DNA of 64,000 bases from Flavobacterium tistrianum (GTDB lineage Bacteria; Bacteroidota; Bacteroidia; Flavobacteriales; Flavobacteriaceae): the NCBI RefSeq assembly GCF_003254545.1, contig NZ_QJRH01000070.1:310001-374000 (forward strand). The letters run 5' to 3'. Under the pieces are notes generated by a model that searched no databases, was not told the DNA's origin, and worked only from the letters and a program-made list of their open reading frames with translations. A program made the position numbers and the translations under genes. Each line of letters opens with the position of its first letter. Positions within the stretch are counted from its first letter, which is position 1. Positions 8,988 through 17,794 of the stretch are shown here, one piece after another.

Positions 8988-10046
8988 TTAAGTGACTTTT
9001 ATAACTAGTTTAACGACAAAAATATTCTTTTTATTTTTAAATGAAAGCTTATAGTCATTTTTATTATATCCCAACTCAAGTCTTTTTTTTACGTTTTCAA
9101 TACCTATACCACTTGCCTTGTTAAAATTATCTTTATGTACGGTAAATTCGGGCATAGGGTTTGAAATTGAGAAATATAAATAATCGCCTTTTACTTTAAA
9201 TCTGATATCAATGAGAACATTTCCTGTGTTTTTGTTTACGCCATGTTTGAATGCATTTTCGACGAAAGTCAATAATAGAACTGGCGAAATTTCTTTATCG
9301 TGAATATCTCCCGAAATAGACATATCTACTTCTAAACGTTCTCCATTTCTAATTCTTTCCAAATCCAGATAATTCTGAATGCAAAGAATTTCATTCTCTA
9401 AAGACTGTTTCTTTTCTTTTGTTTCATAAAGCATATAACGCATTAGCTCTGAAAGTTTTAAAACGATTTTAGGAGTTTTGTTTGACTTTTCTACAGAAAG
9501 TGAATAGATATTGTTTAAAGTATTAAAGAAAAAGTGTGGTGAAATCTGAGATTTTAAAAACAGCAATTCTGTTTCCAATTGAGATTTTTCTAGATCGGTT
9601 ACACGTCTTTGTTCTTGTAATAAATCGAGCGTGATTTTAATTGCAGTAACAAAAGTCATTACATACAATTCGCCCATCATCATATCTATTGTATAGTTTA
9701 ATGTAAGTGTATTAATAGTCTGCGGGCCTTCTGGCCATACGTTGTGTGTGATTAATAAATAAGTCAGATTAAATTTTAGTACCACCATAACGAAAATGGC
9801 AGACAAAACACTCACTATATATAGGAAGTATTTTTTTTTGTAGACCAAATGTGGCATCAGAACTAAAATATTCAGATAACATAATGCCATGTGAATTGGG
9901 AAACCGAGTAAAGTGGTTTTTAATGAATAAACATAATCATTAAAATAGCTTCCCCAACGGAATGTATTAAACACAAAATACGTCAGCCAGAAGTAAACAT
10001 GATAGCGAATAGGTAAACTGTATGGTTTGCTTGAGTTGAAAATCAT
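8988..10046 (-). CDS. LytS-type sensor histidine kinase
   Basis: A 352-residue membrane kinase. Four hydrophobic segments (about residues 15-35, 45-65, 73-98 and 122-143) form the sensor part, with no large external domain. A short coiled-coil leads into the His_kinase domain with His171 in KSQISPHFFFNTLNNIYS. The HATPase domain follows (LLLTFVENAFKHGVNK; GIGIENVKKRL). It phosphorylates the LytTR regulator encoded 72 bp downstream. The signal cannot be read from the sequence. The start is 131 bp from the divergent GH92 gene. Confidence 0.9.
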   Translation of the reverse strand: MIFNSSKPYSLPIRYHVYFWLTYFVFNTFRWGSYFNDYVYSLKTTLLGFPIHMALCYLNILVLMPHLVYKKKYFLYIVSVLSAIFVMVVLKFNLTYLLITHNVWPEGPQTINTLTLNYTIDMMMGELYVMTFVTAIKITLDLLQEQRRVTDLEKSQLETELLFLKSQISPHFFFNTLNNIYSLSVEKSNKTPKIVLKLSELMRYMLYETKEKKQSLENEILCIQNYLDLERIRNGERLEVDMSISGDIHDKEISPVLLLTFVENAFKHGVNKNTGNVLIDIRFKVKGDYLYFSISNPMPEFTVHKDNFNKASGIGIENVKKRLELGYNKNDYKLSFKNKKNIFVVKLVIKVT

Positions 10047-10123
10047 AATCGTAGAAAAGAAATGTCGTTTGTTACTATTTTTTGATGTTTAGGGCTGTTT
10101 AAATGTCGTCCGTCTAAAAATGT

Positions 10124-10153
10124 TTTGGTAAAAATTGAATTTATCTAAATTTA
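10124..10153 (+). promoter_or_regulatory. Probable promoter of the first GH92 gene
   Basis: TTTG (10124-10127), an 18-bp spacer and TAAATTTA (10146-10153) are one base off the Bacteroidetes consensus. The site lies 24 bp before the ATG in the divergent gap with the kinase gene. Confidence 0.45.
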
Positions 10154-10177
10154 AAGTTAAATTAATATTGTTTTGAT

Positions 10178-12418
10178 ATGAGGAAAATTACTCTGCTCTC
10201 TTTAACGGTAATTTTTACTGCAAGTTGCAAAATAAATGTAGATAAAAATACGCATCACAAAAGTTTTGCAGCAAATTATGTAGATCCTTTTATAGGTACT
10301 GGAGGCCACGGACATACGTATCCGGGGGCGACAGTTCCGTTTGGGATGCTGCAGGTGAGTCCAGATAATGGAGTTTCTAGCTGGGACTGGTGTTCGGGCT
10401 ATCATTATTCTGACTCAATAGTTTCAGGTTTTAGTCACTTACACTTAAGCGGAACAGGAATCGGTGATTTGGCAGATATTTTATTTATGCCGACAAACAA
10501 AAAATTAGACTTAACCGCCAAAGCCGCTTCACGCGATTTCCTTCCGTATAAATCAAAATATAATCATGTTAACGAAAAAGCAACACCGGGTTCTTACCAA
10601 GTTTTTCTTGAGGATCCTAAGATCAATGTAGAATTAACTTCTACGCAAAGAACCGCATATCATAAGTATACCTATAATAATAACGACACGCAATCTGTTG
10701 TTGTAGATCTTGGTTTTGCGATTAACTGGGATAAGGCGTTAAAAACGTCTATCAAAATTGAAGATGCTAATACTATCAGCGGTTACCGTTACAGTACGGG
10801 CTGGGCAAAAAATCAAAAAGTATTTTTTGTAGCGAAGTTTTCTAAGCCAATAACAGAATGTATTATTACTGCTGATAAAAAAGTAGTTTCAGCTAAAAGT
10901 GCAGAAGGCGAAAATACCGCTCTTCAGTTATTCTTCGATCCTAAAAACTCTAAAGAATTAGACGTAAAAGTGGCGCTTTCTTCTGTAAGTGTTGAAAATG
11001 CAAAAGATAACTTAGATGCTGAAGGTTATAGTTTTGAAAAAGCAAAATCGGATGCCACTTTAGAATGGAACAAAGCTTTAAGTAAAATTAAAGTAGAAAC
11101 GCCGATTGATTCTCTAAAAACAATTTTCTATACCGCTTTGTATCATGCACAAGTTGCTCCAGTAACATACAGCGATAAAAACGGACAATTTAGAAGAGAA
11201 GACGATAAAATTATTACGGCTAAAGATTATACCGCTTATTCTACATTATCGCTTTGGGATACTTTTAGAGCAGAGAATCCATTGCTGACGATATTAGAAC
11301 CAACAAAAGTTTCCGATTTAGTGAACTCGATGTTGGCGTATTATGAAACTAAAAAGATACTTCCGGTTTGGACATTGTATGCAAATGAAACCAATACGAT
11401 GACAGGATATCATTCGATTCCGGTTATTGTGGATGCTTACATGAAAGGCATCAAAGGTTTTGATGCCGAAAAAGCTTTTGAAGCGATGAAAGCAACCATG
11501 GTGCAGGACGAACGCGGATTGAATTTCTACAAAAAATACGGTTATATTCCATACAACTTATTAGACGAATCTGTTACAATTACTTTAGAATATGCTTACG
11601 ACGATTGGTGTGTAGCTCAAATGGCGAAAGCATTAGGCAAAACTGCTGATTATGAGTTTTTCTCTAAACGTTCAAAAGGATACGAATATTTATTTGATTC
11701 GAAATCTGGTTTTATGAGAGGAAAATCGGAAGATGGAAAATCTTGGAACGAACCTTTCGATCCAAAACACTCGAATCACAGAGAACATACCGATTACACC
11801 GAAGGAAATGCTTGGCAGCACAGCTGGTTTGTTCCTCATAATGTAGATGATTTTATTAAACTTCACGGAGGAAACGAGATTTTCACCAAACGATTAGAAC
11901 AATTATTTACAGAGAGTTCTGAAATTACTGGAAATAACGTTTCAGCAGATATTTCTGGTTTGATCGGACAATACGCGCACGGAAATGAGCCAAGCCACCA
12001 TATTGCTTATATGTTTAACCATGCGGGTCAGCCTTGGAGAACACAATATTGGGTTCGCCATATTTTAGATACGCAATATAATACGACAGCAAACGGTTTG
12101 AGCGGAAACGAAGACTGCGGACAAATGTCGGCTTGGTATGTATTCAGTTCAATGGGATTATATCCAATGAATCCAGCTTCTGGAGAATACGAAATTGGAA
12201 GTCCGATTTTCGAGAAATCGACTTTAAATCTTCCAAATGGAAAAACTTTTGTAATTGAGGCTGAAAATGTTTCAGAGAAAAATTTCTATATCCAATCAGC
12301 AACTTTAAATGGAAAAGCATTCAATAAAACAGCAATCTCTCACCAAGATATGCTAAATGGCGGTGTATTGCATTTTGTTATGGGAGCACAGCCAAACCAA
12401 AACTGGGGTTTAAACTAA
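10178..12418 (+). CDS. GH92 alpha-mannosidase (lipoprotein)
   Basis: A 746-residue enzyme. The N-terminus is a lipoprotein signal with Cys at residue 17 (FTASC), so it is probably anchored to a membrane. The mature protein begins with the GH92 hallmark NYVDPFIGTGGHGHTYPGA. It contains SLWDTFRAENPLLT, HGNEPSHHIAYMF with Glu604 as the probable catalytic acid, and GNEDCGQMSAWYVFSSMGLY with calcium-binding Asp. GH92 enzymes are calcium-dependent exo-alpha-mannosidases that trim N-glycans from the non-reducing end; linkage specificity cannot be decided here. It starts the cluster and is followed after 22 bp by a sugar symporter gene. Confidence 0.92.
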   Translation: MRKITLLSLTVIFTASCKINVDKNTHHKSFAANYVDPFIGTGGHGHTYPGATVPFGMLQVSPDNGVSSWDWCSGYHYSDSIVSGFSHLHLSGTGIGDLADILFMPTNKKLDLTAKAASRDFLPYKSKYNHVNEKATPGSYQVFLEDPKINVELTSTQRTAYHKYTYNNNDTQSVVVDLGFAINWDKALKTSIKIEDANTISGYRYSTGWAKNQKVFFVAKFSKPITECIITADKKVVSAKSAEGENTALQLFFDPKNSKELDVKVALSSVSVENAKDNLDAEGYSFEKAKSDATLEWNKALSKIKVETPIDSLKTIFYTALYHAQVAPVTYSDKNGQFRREDDKIITAKDYTAYSTLSLWDTFRAENPLLTILEPTKVSDLVNSMLAYYETKKILPVWTLYANETNTMTGYHSIPVIVDAYMKGIKGFDAEKAFEAMKATMVQDERGLNFYKKYGYIPYNLLDESVTITLEYAYDDWCVAQMAKALGKTADYEFFSKRSKGYEYLFDSKSGFMRGKSEDGKSWNEPFDPKHSNHREHTDYTEGNAWQHSWFVPHNVDDFIKLHGGNEIFTKRLEQLFTESSEITGNNVSADISGLIGQYAHGNEPSHHIAYMFNHAGQPWRTQYWVRHILDTQYNTTANGLSGNEDCGQMSAWYVFSSMGLYPMNPASGEYEIGSPIFEKSTLNLPNGKTFVIEAENVSEKNFYIQSATLNGKAFNKTAISHQDMLNGGVLHFVMGAQPNQNWGLN

Positions 12419-12440
12419 CTAATTCAAAAATAAATTATTA

Positions 12441-14318
12441 ATGAACATTATTGACGTATCAATCATTTTAATCTATATCGTAATGTCGGTCGGTATAGGA
12501 ATCTGGATTTCAAGAAAAGCATCTAAAGGTTTAGATGATTATTTCTTGGGAGGAAAATCTATTAAATGGTATTTTCTAGGTTTAAGTAACGGCTCTGGAA
12601 TGTTTGATGTTTCGGGAACTTCCTGGATGATTGGCGTTTTATTTCTTTATGGCGTAAAAAGTTTCATGTTCATGTGGCTTTGGCCGATCTGGAATCAGAT
12701 TTTTGTGATGATGTTCCTCGCGGTTTGGATTAGAAGATCAAAAGTAATGACGGGTTCTGAATGGATTTTAACTCGTTTTGGAAGTGATCAGGCTGGAAAA
12801 GCGTCACATATTATTGTAGCGATTTTTGCAATTATTTCTACAATTGGTTTCATTGCTTATTTCTTTGTTGGAATTGGGAAATTTGTAACGATTATTCTTC
12901 CTTGGGATTTAACAGTTCATATGAATGGTACTGTTTTCTTAACTTCTGAACAAGCTTATGCTTTGCTAATCATTTTCTTAACAACAATTTATACGGTTAA
13001 AGGCGGAATGTTTTCTGTTGTAGCAACAGAGGTTGTGCAATATTTAATTATGATTGTTGCCGGAGTTTTAATCGCTGGTTATGCATTTATTAATTATACT
13101 GATATTCAGATTAATTCGATTATTACGCCAGAATGGAAAAATGTTTTCTTCGGATGGGAATTTGAAACGCAATGGAGCGATAAATTCGAAACTTTCAATA
13201 GATTAATTGATACGGAAGGTTATAAAATGTTTGGCGCTTTCATCGGAATGACTTTATTTAAAGGTTTCTTTGCCAGCGTTGCAGGACCAACTCCAAGTTA
13301 CGATTTACAGCGCGTGCTTTCTACAAAATCAGTAAAAGAAGCGGCTTATATGAGTGGTTTTACCAACTTGATTTTATTCATTCCGAGATATTTATTAATC
13401 ACAGGAATTGTAGTGATTGCTTTAGTAAATTTAGCTCCTGAATTAAATGCAAACGTAAATTTAACGGGGGCAGATTTAGAGTTATTGATGCCAAAAGTGG
13501 TGAATCTTTATATCCCAGTCGGAATTAAAGGAATTCTTCTAGCAGGATTATTAGCTGCTTTCATGTCTGGATTCTCTGCTTTCGTAAATGCAGGACCGGC
13601 TTATATCGTAAATGATATTTATAAAAAATACTTTAAACCAGTTGCTTCAAATAAACATTATATCAAAGTAAGTCAGATTTCTTCTTTCTTAGTTGTTGGT
13701 CTTGGAGTTTTCATGGGATTCTTCGCAGATTCTATCAACTCATTGACACTTTGGATTACAAGTGCTCTTTATGGAGGTTACGTTGCAGCCAACTTTCTAA
13801 AATGGATTTGGTGGCGTTTCAACGGATGGGGTTATTTCTGGGGAATGGTCGGCGGATTAATCGCTGCTTCTCTTCAATTTATTCTGGATCAGAACAAAGG
13901 AAATTTAGCAGCGGGGACATTCTTGCATGATCTTTCACAAGTGCCGTCAATTTATTTATTCCCATTAATTTTCGGATTCTCAATCTTGGGTTGTCTTTTA
14001 GGAACTTACCTAAGTAAACCAACTGATATGGAGGTTTTAAAATCGTTTTATTCAAACGTTAGACCGTGGGGATTCTGGACTCCTGTTTATAAACAATTGA
14101 AAGCGGAAGACCAATCTTTCCAAAAAAATAATGATTTCTATTTAGATATGATGAACTGCGTAATCGGAATTATTTGGCAGTCAAGCATGATTCTGCTTCC
14201 GATTTACTTTATCATTAGAGATTATCCGAAAGCTGGTGTTGCTTTAGCAGTGTTCTTAGTGACGACTACTGTGTTGAAGTTTACTTGGCTGGATAGAGTT
14301 CGTAAGATTGAAGAGTAG
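12441..14318 (+). CDS. Sodium:solute symporter (SSS family)
   Basis: A 625-residue integral membrane protein with about 13-14 predicted helices. The N-terminus (IGIWISRKASKGLDDYFLGG) and the GSGMFDVSGTSWMIG region are the SSS family signature. The family couples solute uptake across the cytoplasmic membrane to sodium. It sits between an exo-mannosidase and a cytoplasmic GH130 phosphorylase, so a mannose-containing disaccharide or monosaccharide is a reasonable substrate; this is inference. It follows GH92 by 22 bp and is probably in the same transcript. A repeat-rich gap of 246 bp follows. Confidence 0.9.
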   Translation: MNIIDVSIILIYIVMSVGIGIWISRKASKGLDDYFLGGKSIKWYFLGLSNGSGMFDVSGTSWMIGVLFLYGVKSFMFMWLWPIWNQIFVMMFLAVWIRRSKVMTGSEWILTRFGSDQAGKASHIIVAIFAIISTIGFIAYFFVGIGKFVTIILPWDLTVHMNGTVFLTSEQAYALLIIFLTTIYTVKGGMFSVVATEVVQYLIMIVAGVLIAGYAFINYTDIQINSIITPEWKNVFFGWEFETQWSDKFETFNRLIDTEGYKMFGAFIGMTLFKGFFASVAGPTPSYDLQRVLSTKSVKEAAYMSGFTNLILFIPRYLLITGIVVIALVNLAPELNANVNLTGADLELLMPKVVNLYIPVGIKGILLAGLLAAFMSGFSAFVNAGPAYIVNDIYKKYFKPVASNKHYIKVSQISSFLVVGLGVFMGFFADSINSLTLWITSALYGGYVAANFLKWIWWRFNGWGYFWGMVGGLIAASLQFILDQNKGNLAAGTFLHDLSQVPSIYLFPLIFGFSILGCLLGTYLSKPTDMEVLKSFYSNVRPWGFWTPVYKQLKAEDQSFQKNNDFYLDMMNCVIGIIWQSSMILLPIYFIIRDYPKAGVALAVFLVTTTVLKFTWLDRVRKIEE

Positions 14319-14380
14319 ATTTTAGAAGAAAGAAAATAGAAGCAAGAAGCAAGATTTTTGAGTTAAGAATTTCTCCAAAG

Positions 14381-14486
14381 TTTGTCATTTCGACGAAGGA
14401 GAAATCTCCACGAGTAACTCTACAAAGATTGGCAACTTACGAGATGGAGCTTCTTGCGAAGATTTCTCCTTCGTCGAAATGACAAA
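14381..14486. repeat. 106-bp intergenic palindromic repeat, TTTGTCATTTCGACGAAGGA family, copy 1
   Basis: Arms 14381-14406 and 14461-14486 are perfect 26-bp reverse complements. The same arms and parts of the inside (CTCTACAAAGATTGG) recur at 18940-19043, and decayed pieces near 46399-46500. Confidence 0.9.
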
Positions 14487-14564
14487 ACGGTGTGTGGCAG
14501 TTCAAAACAACAGTCACAAACAAAAGAATAAAAAACAAAAAACTAATAAATAAAAAAACAAAAA

Positions 14565-15530
14565 ATGAGAACTATTCCTTGGCAAGACAGACCCGAAAAC
14601 AGTAAAGATGTAATGTGGAGATATTCGGAGAATCCAATTATCGACAGATATTCGATTCCTTCATCAAACAGTATATTCAATAGTGCAGTTGTACCTTTTG
14701 GAGACGGATATGCTGGGGTTTTCAGATGTGATAATAAAGCAGTTCAGATGAATATTTTTGCTGGTTTCAGTAAAGATGGTATCAATTGGGATATCAATCA
14801 TGAACCAATTGTAATGCAGTCTGGAAATACAGAAATGATCGAATCTGCATATAAATACGATCCACGTGTGGTTTGGATTGAAGATCGTTACTGGATTACA
14901 TGGTGTAATGGTTACAACGGACCAACAATTGGTATTGGTTATACTTTTGACTTTAAAGAATTTTTCCAATGCGAAAATGCCTTTTTACCATTCAACAGAA
15001 ACGGAGTTTTATTCCCACAAAAAATCAACGGTAAATATGCGATGTTAAGCCGTCCAAGTGATAACGGACATACGCCATTTGGAGATATCTGGATTAGCTA
15101 CAGCCCAGACATGAAATATTGGGGAGAACACAGATTGGTTATGAAACCAAGTCCGTTTGAGCAAAGTGCGTGGCAGTGTACAAAAGTAGGAGCAGGACCA
15201 ATCCCAATCTTAACAGATGAAGGATGGTTAATGATTTACCACGGAGTTATCAATACTTGCAACGGTTTCCGTTATGCAATGGGTTCAGCACTTTTAGATG
15301 TTGATTCTCCAGATCAGGTAAAATACAGAACACAGCCTTATTTATTAGGTCCAGCAGAGACTTATGAAATGGTTGGAGACGTTCCAAATGTAGTTTTCCC
15401 TTGTGCTGCTTTGCACGATATTAAAGAAGATAAATTAGCGGTTTATTACGGTGCGGCAGATACGCACGTAGCTATCGCTTTCGGAAAATTAAGTGAAGTA
15501 ATTCAGTTTACAAAAGAAAATAGTTTATAA
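14565..15530 (+). CDS. GH130 beta-1,4-mannoside phosphorylase, probably mannosyl-GlcNAc type
   Basis: A 321-residue five-bladed beta-propeller enzyme without signal peptide, therefore cytoplasmic. [17 protein letters not shown] carries the probable proton donor Asp99. [40 protein letters not shown], the basic phosphate-binding residues and [14 protein letters not shown] are GH130 features. The family phosphorolyses beta-mannosides. In Bacteroides N-glycan loci the member acts on mannosyl-beta-1,4-N-acetylglucosamine, giving mannose 1-phosphate and GlcNAc. The neighbouring mannosidases, hexosaminidase and glycosylasparaginase favour that substrate here. Plant mannan oligosaccharides are the alternative. 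It starts a tight group with the CBM9-like gene 7 bp downstream. Confidence 0.88.
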   Translation: MRTIPWQDRPENSKDVMWRYSENPIIDRYSIPSSNSIFNSAVVPFGDGYAGVFRCDNKAVQMNIFAGFSKDGINWDINHEPIVMQSGNTEMIESAYKYDPRVVWIEDRYWITWCNGYNGPTIGIGYTFDFKEFFQCENAFLPFNRNGVLFPQKINGKYAMLSRPSDNGHTPFGDIWISYSPDMKYWGEHRLVMKPSPFEQSAWQCTKVGAGPIPILTDEGWLMIYHGVINTCNGFRYAMGSALLDVDSPDQVKYRTQPYLLGPAETYEMVGDVPNVVFPCAALHDIKEDKLAVYYGAADTHVAIAFGKLSEVIQFTKENSL

Positions 15531-15537
15531 TATAAAG

Positions 15538-16611
15538 ATGCATAGTAGAAGTAAATTATTGTCCCTTGCCGTTTTTTTTGTTGGATTGATGGGTTATGCG
15601 CAATCTGAAAAACCGGTTACACCGAAAAGTTATATTGCCTATAAAACGTCAAGCGAAATTGTTATTGACGGTGATGAAGCAGACAAAGCTTGGGAAAAAG
15701 CAGATTGGACAACTCCTTTTGTCGACATAGAAGGCGTTGAAAAACCAAAATACAATACTCAAGTTAAAATGCTTTGGGACGATAATTACTACTATATCTT
15801 GGCAAAAATAGAAGAGCCTCATGTTTGGGCAAATCTAAGACAACGCGATACTATTATTTTTTACAATAATGATTTTGAGGTTTTTATCGATCCAGATAAT
15901 GATACGCACAATTACTATGAATTAGAAATTAATGCGCTGAATACCGCTTGGGATTTATTCATCAATAAACCGTACCGCGAAAAAAACACGGTTTTAAACG
16001 ACTGGAATATCGACGGATTAAAATCGGCTGTAAAGGTGGACGGAACTTTAAATAATGCTTCAGATGTAGATAAAGGCTGGACATTAGAAATCGCTATTCC
16101 GTGGTCGGTTTATAAAACATCCTATTTCGACGATATTGTTCCAAAAGATAAATTTTGGAAAGTCAATTTCTCTAGAGTGAATTGGCAGCATTCGGTTGTT
16201 GACGGAAAATATGAACGTAAAAAAGATTCAGAAGGAAAGTTTCTCCCAGAATACAATTGGGTTTGGTCGCCTATGGGAGTGATAAATATGCATGAGCCCG
16301 AAAAATGGGCTTATGTATACTTCTCTTCAAAAGAAATAGGAGCTCAGGACACTTTTACAATTCCGCAGGAAGAAAAGGTAAAATGGAAACTGTATACTTT
16401 GTATCGCGCTCAGAAAAGGTATTTCGAAAAGAATAAAACTTGGGCAAAATCATTGCAAAGTATTAGCTCAAAAAATATAATTGTTGATGGAAAAGTTTTA
16501 AAACCAGTTTTAGAAAATCATTCATCAGGATTTAATATCTTGGTAAAGAGTCCTTTTTCAAACAAAACCTTAATAATTAAAGAAGATGGTAAAATTATTA
16601 CGAACGAATAA
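15538..16611 (+). CDS. CBM9-like carbohydrate-binding protein
   Basis: A 357-residue protein with a signal peptide (cleavage after GYAQ, near residue 22). Residues 35-260 form a CBM9-like beta-sandwich: IVIDGDEADKAWEKADWT, VKMLWDDNYYYILAKIEEP, DPDNDTHNYYELEINALNT and WTLEIAIPWSVY are the typical blocks of this bacteroidetal family. The last 100 residues are charged and helical. It has no catalytic motif and probably binds sugar in the periplasm or at the surface. The gene overlaps the following putative hydrolase gene by 26 bp, so the two products are likely made together. Confidence 0.85.
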   Translation: MHSRSKLLSLAVFFVGLMGYAQSEKPVTPKSYIAYKTSSEIVIDGDEADKAWEKADWTTPFVDIEGVEKPKYNTQVKMLWDDNYYYILAKIEEPHVWANLRQRDTIIFYNNDFEVFIDPDNDTHNYYELEINALNTAWDLFINKPYREKNTVLNDWNIDGLKSAVKVDGTLNNASDVDKGWTLEIAIPWSVYKTSYFDDIVPKDKFWKVNFSRVNWQHSVVDGKYERKKDSEGKFLPEYNWVWSPMGVINMHEPEKWAYVYFSSKEIGAQDTFTIPQEEKVKWKLYTLYRAQKRYFEKNKTWAKSLQSISSKNIIVDGKVLKPVLENHSSGFNILVKSPFSNKTLIIKEDGKIITNE

Positions 16612-17704
16612 GTTGCAAAAACTATTAAAAGTTTTAGTATTAGCGCTTTCGCTGAATTTATTCTCGTGCGGACAAAAAGATGCTAAATCAGAAGAAAATG
16701 GAAAATTTACTTTTGGAGTTTGGACAACTGCTGACGCTAAAAAATCAGATGCAGATTATTCGAAAGAATTCAAAAAATACAAAGACGGTGGAATCGACGA
16801 AGTTTTAATTAACACGCAGACAGATCCGAAACTATTAGCAAGATTAGTTCCGCTTGCAAAAAAAGAAGGACTAAAAGTTCACGCTTGGATTATGGCAATG
16901 AATCGTCCAAATGATTCAGTTGCTTTACAGCATCCAGATTGGTATCAAGTAAGTAAAGAAGGAAAATCTTGTTTTGATAACCGCCCATACGTAGATTATT
17001 ACCAATGGCTTTGTCCAACTAAAGAAGAATCTAGAAACCACGTTTTAGGTTTGGTTGAAGGTTTGGCAAAAGTAGAAGGAATTGAAAGTGTACATTTAGA
17101 TTACATTCGTTTCCCGGATATTTTCTTACCAATCAGTTTATTGCCAAAATACAACTTGATTCAAGATGTAGAATTGCCACAATTTGATTTCTGTTATTGT
17201 GATGCCTGCGTAAGTAAATTCGAAAAAGAACATCACAAAAATCCAAAAAACAGCCACAATACTTCAATTGATATGGAATGGAAAAATTTCAGATTAAATG
17301 CTGTAAAAGCTGTAGTTGACGATGCTTATAAAATTGCTCATAAATACAATAAAAAATTAACGGCAGCGGTATTTCCTTATCCAGAAATGGCAGACCACAT
17401 GGTGCGTCAGCGTTGGGATAAATGGAATATTGACGAAGTATATCCAATGATTTATCATAGTTTTTATGATGAAGAAATTGACTGGGTAGGTTACGCAACC
17501 AAACAAGGTGTAGCCGATTTAGAAGGAAAACCGACAAAAGTAAATACAGGAATTTATATTCCGGGATTAAAATCGGATGCAGAATTGAAAGAAGCAATTT
17601 TACTGGCGAAGAAAAATGGCGCAACTGGAGTTTCTTTTTTTGACGGAAACGCCTTATCAGATAGTAATTTAAAAACAATTGCAGCCGTAAAATCGGCCTT
17701 GTAG
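16586..17704 (+). CDS. Putative glycoside hydrolase of the GHL10/COG1649 type, lipoprotein
   Basis: A 372-residue protein with a lipoprotein signal (LSLNLFSC, Cys28). The rest is a TIM-barrel-like domain: IDEVLINTQTDPKLLARLVP, LKVHAWIMAMNRP, ESVHLDYIRFPD with acidic residues at the usual strand end, and NIDEVYPMIYHSFY. These blocks match the uncharacterised family-10-like hydrolase group. A Cys cluster (FCYCDACVSKF, about residues 207-217) could bind metal or form disulfides. No activity is assigned to this branch. It starts within the end of the CBM9-like gene (26-bp overlap). Its place among N-glycan enzymes suggests a glycosidase for a linkage not covered by the known members. Confidence 0.75.
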   Translation: MVKLLRTNKLQKLLKVLVLALSLNLFSCGQKDAKSEENGKFTFGVWTTADAKKSDADYSKEFKKYKDGGIDEVLINTQTDPKLLARLVPLAKKEGLKVHAWIMAMNRPNDSVALQHPDWYQVSKEGKSCFDNRPYVDYYQWLCPTKEESRNHVLGLVEGLAKVEGIESVHLDYIRFPDIFLPISLLPKYNLIQDVELPQFDFCYCDACVSKFEKEHHKNPKNSHNTSIDMEWKNFRLNAVKAVVDDAYKIAHKYNKKLTAAVFPYPEMADHMVRQRWDKWNIDEVYPMIYHSFYDEEIDWVGYATKQGVADLEGKPTKVNTGIYIPGLKSDAELKEAILLAKKNGATGVSFFDGNALSDSNLKTIAAVKSAL

Positions 17705-17794
17705 TAGATTTTACTGGGATTAAAAAGTATTACTGATTAATTTAGCAACATCAAGAATATTTTGTTTTTGAAAGTTGAATTTAAACCAAAAACC

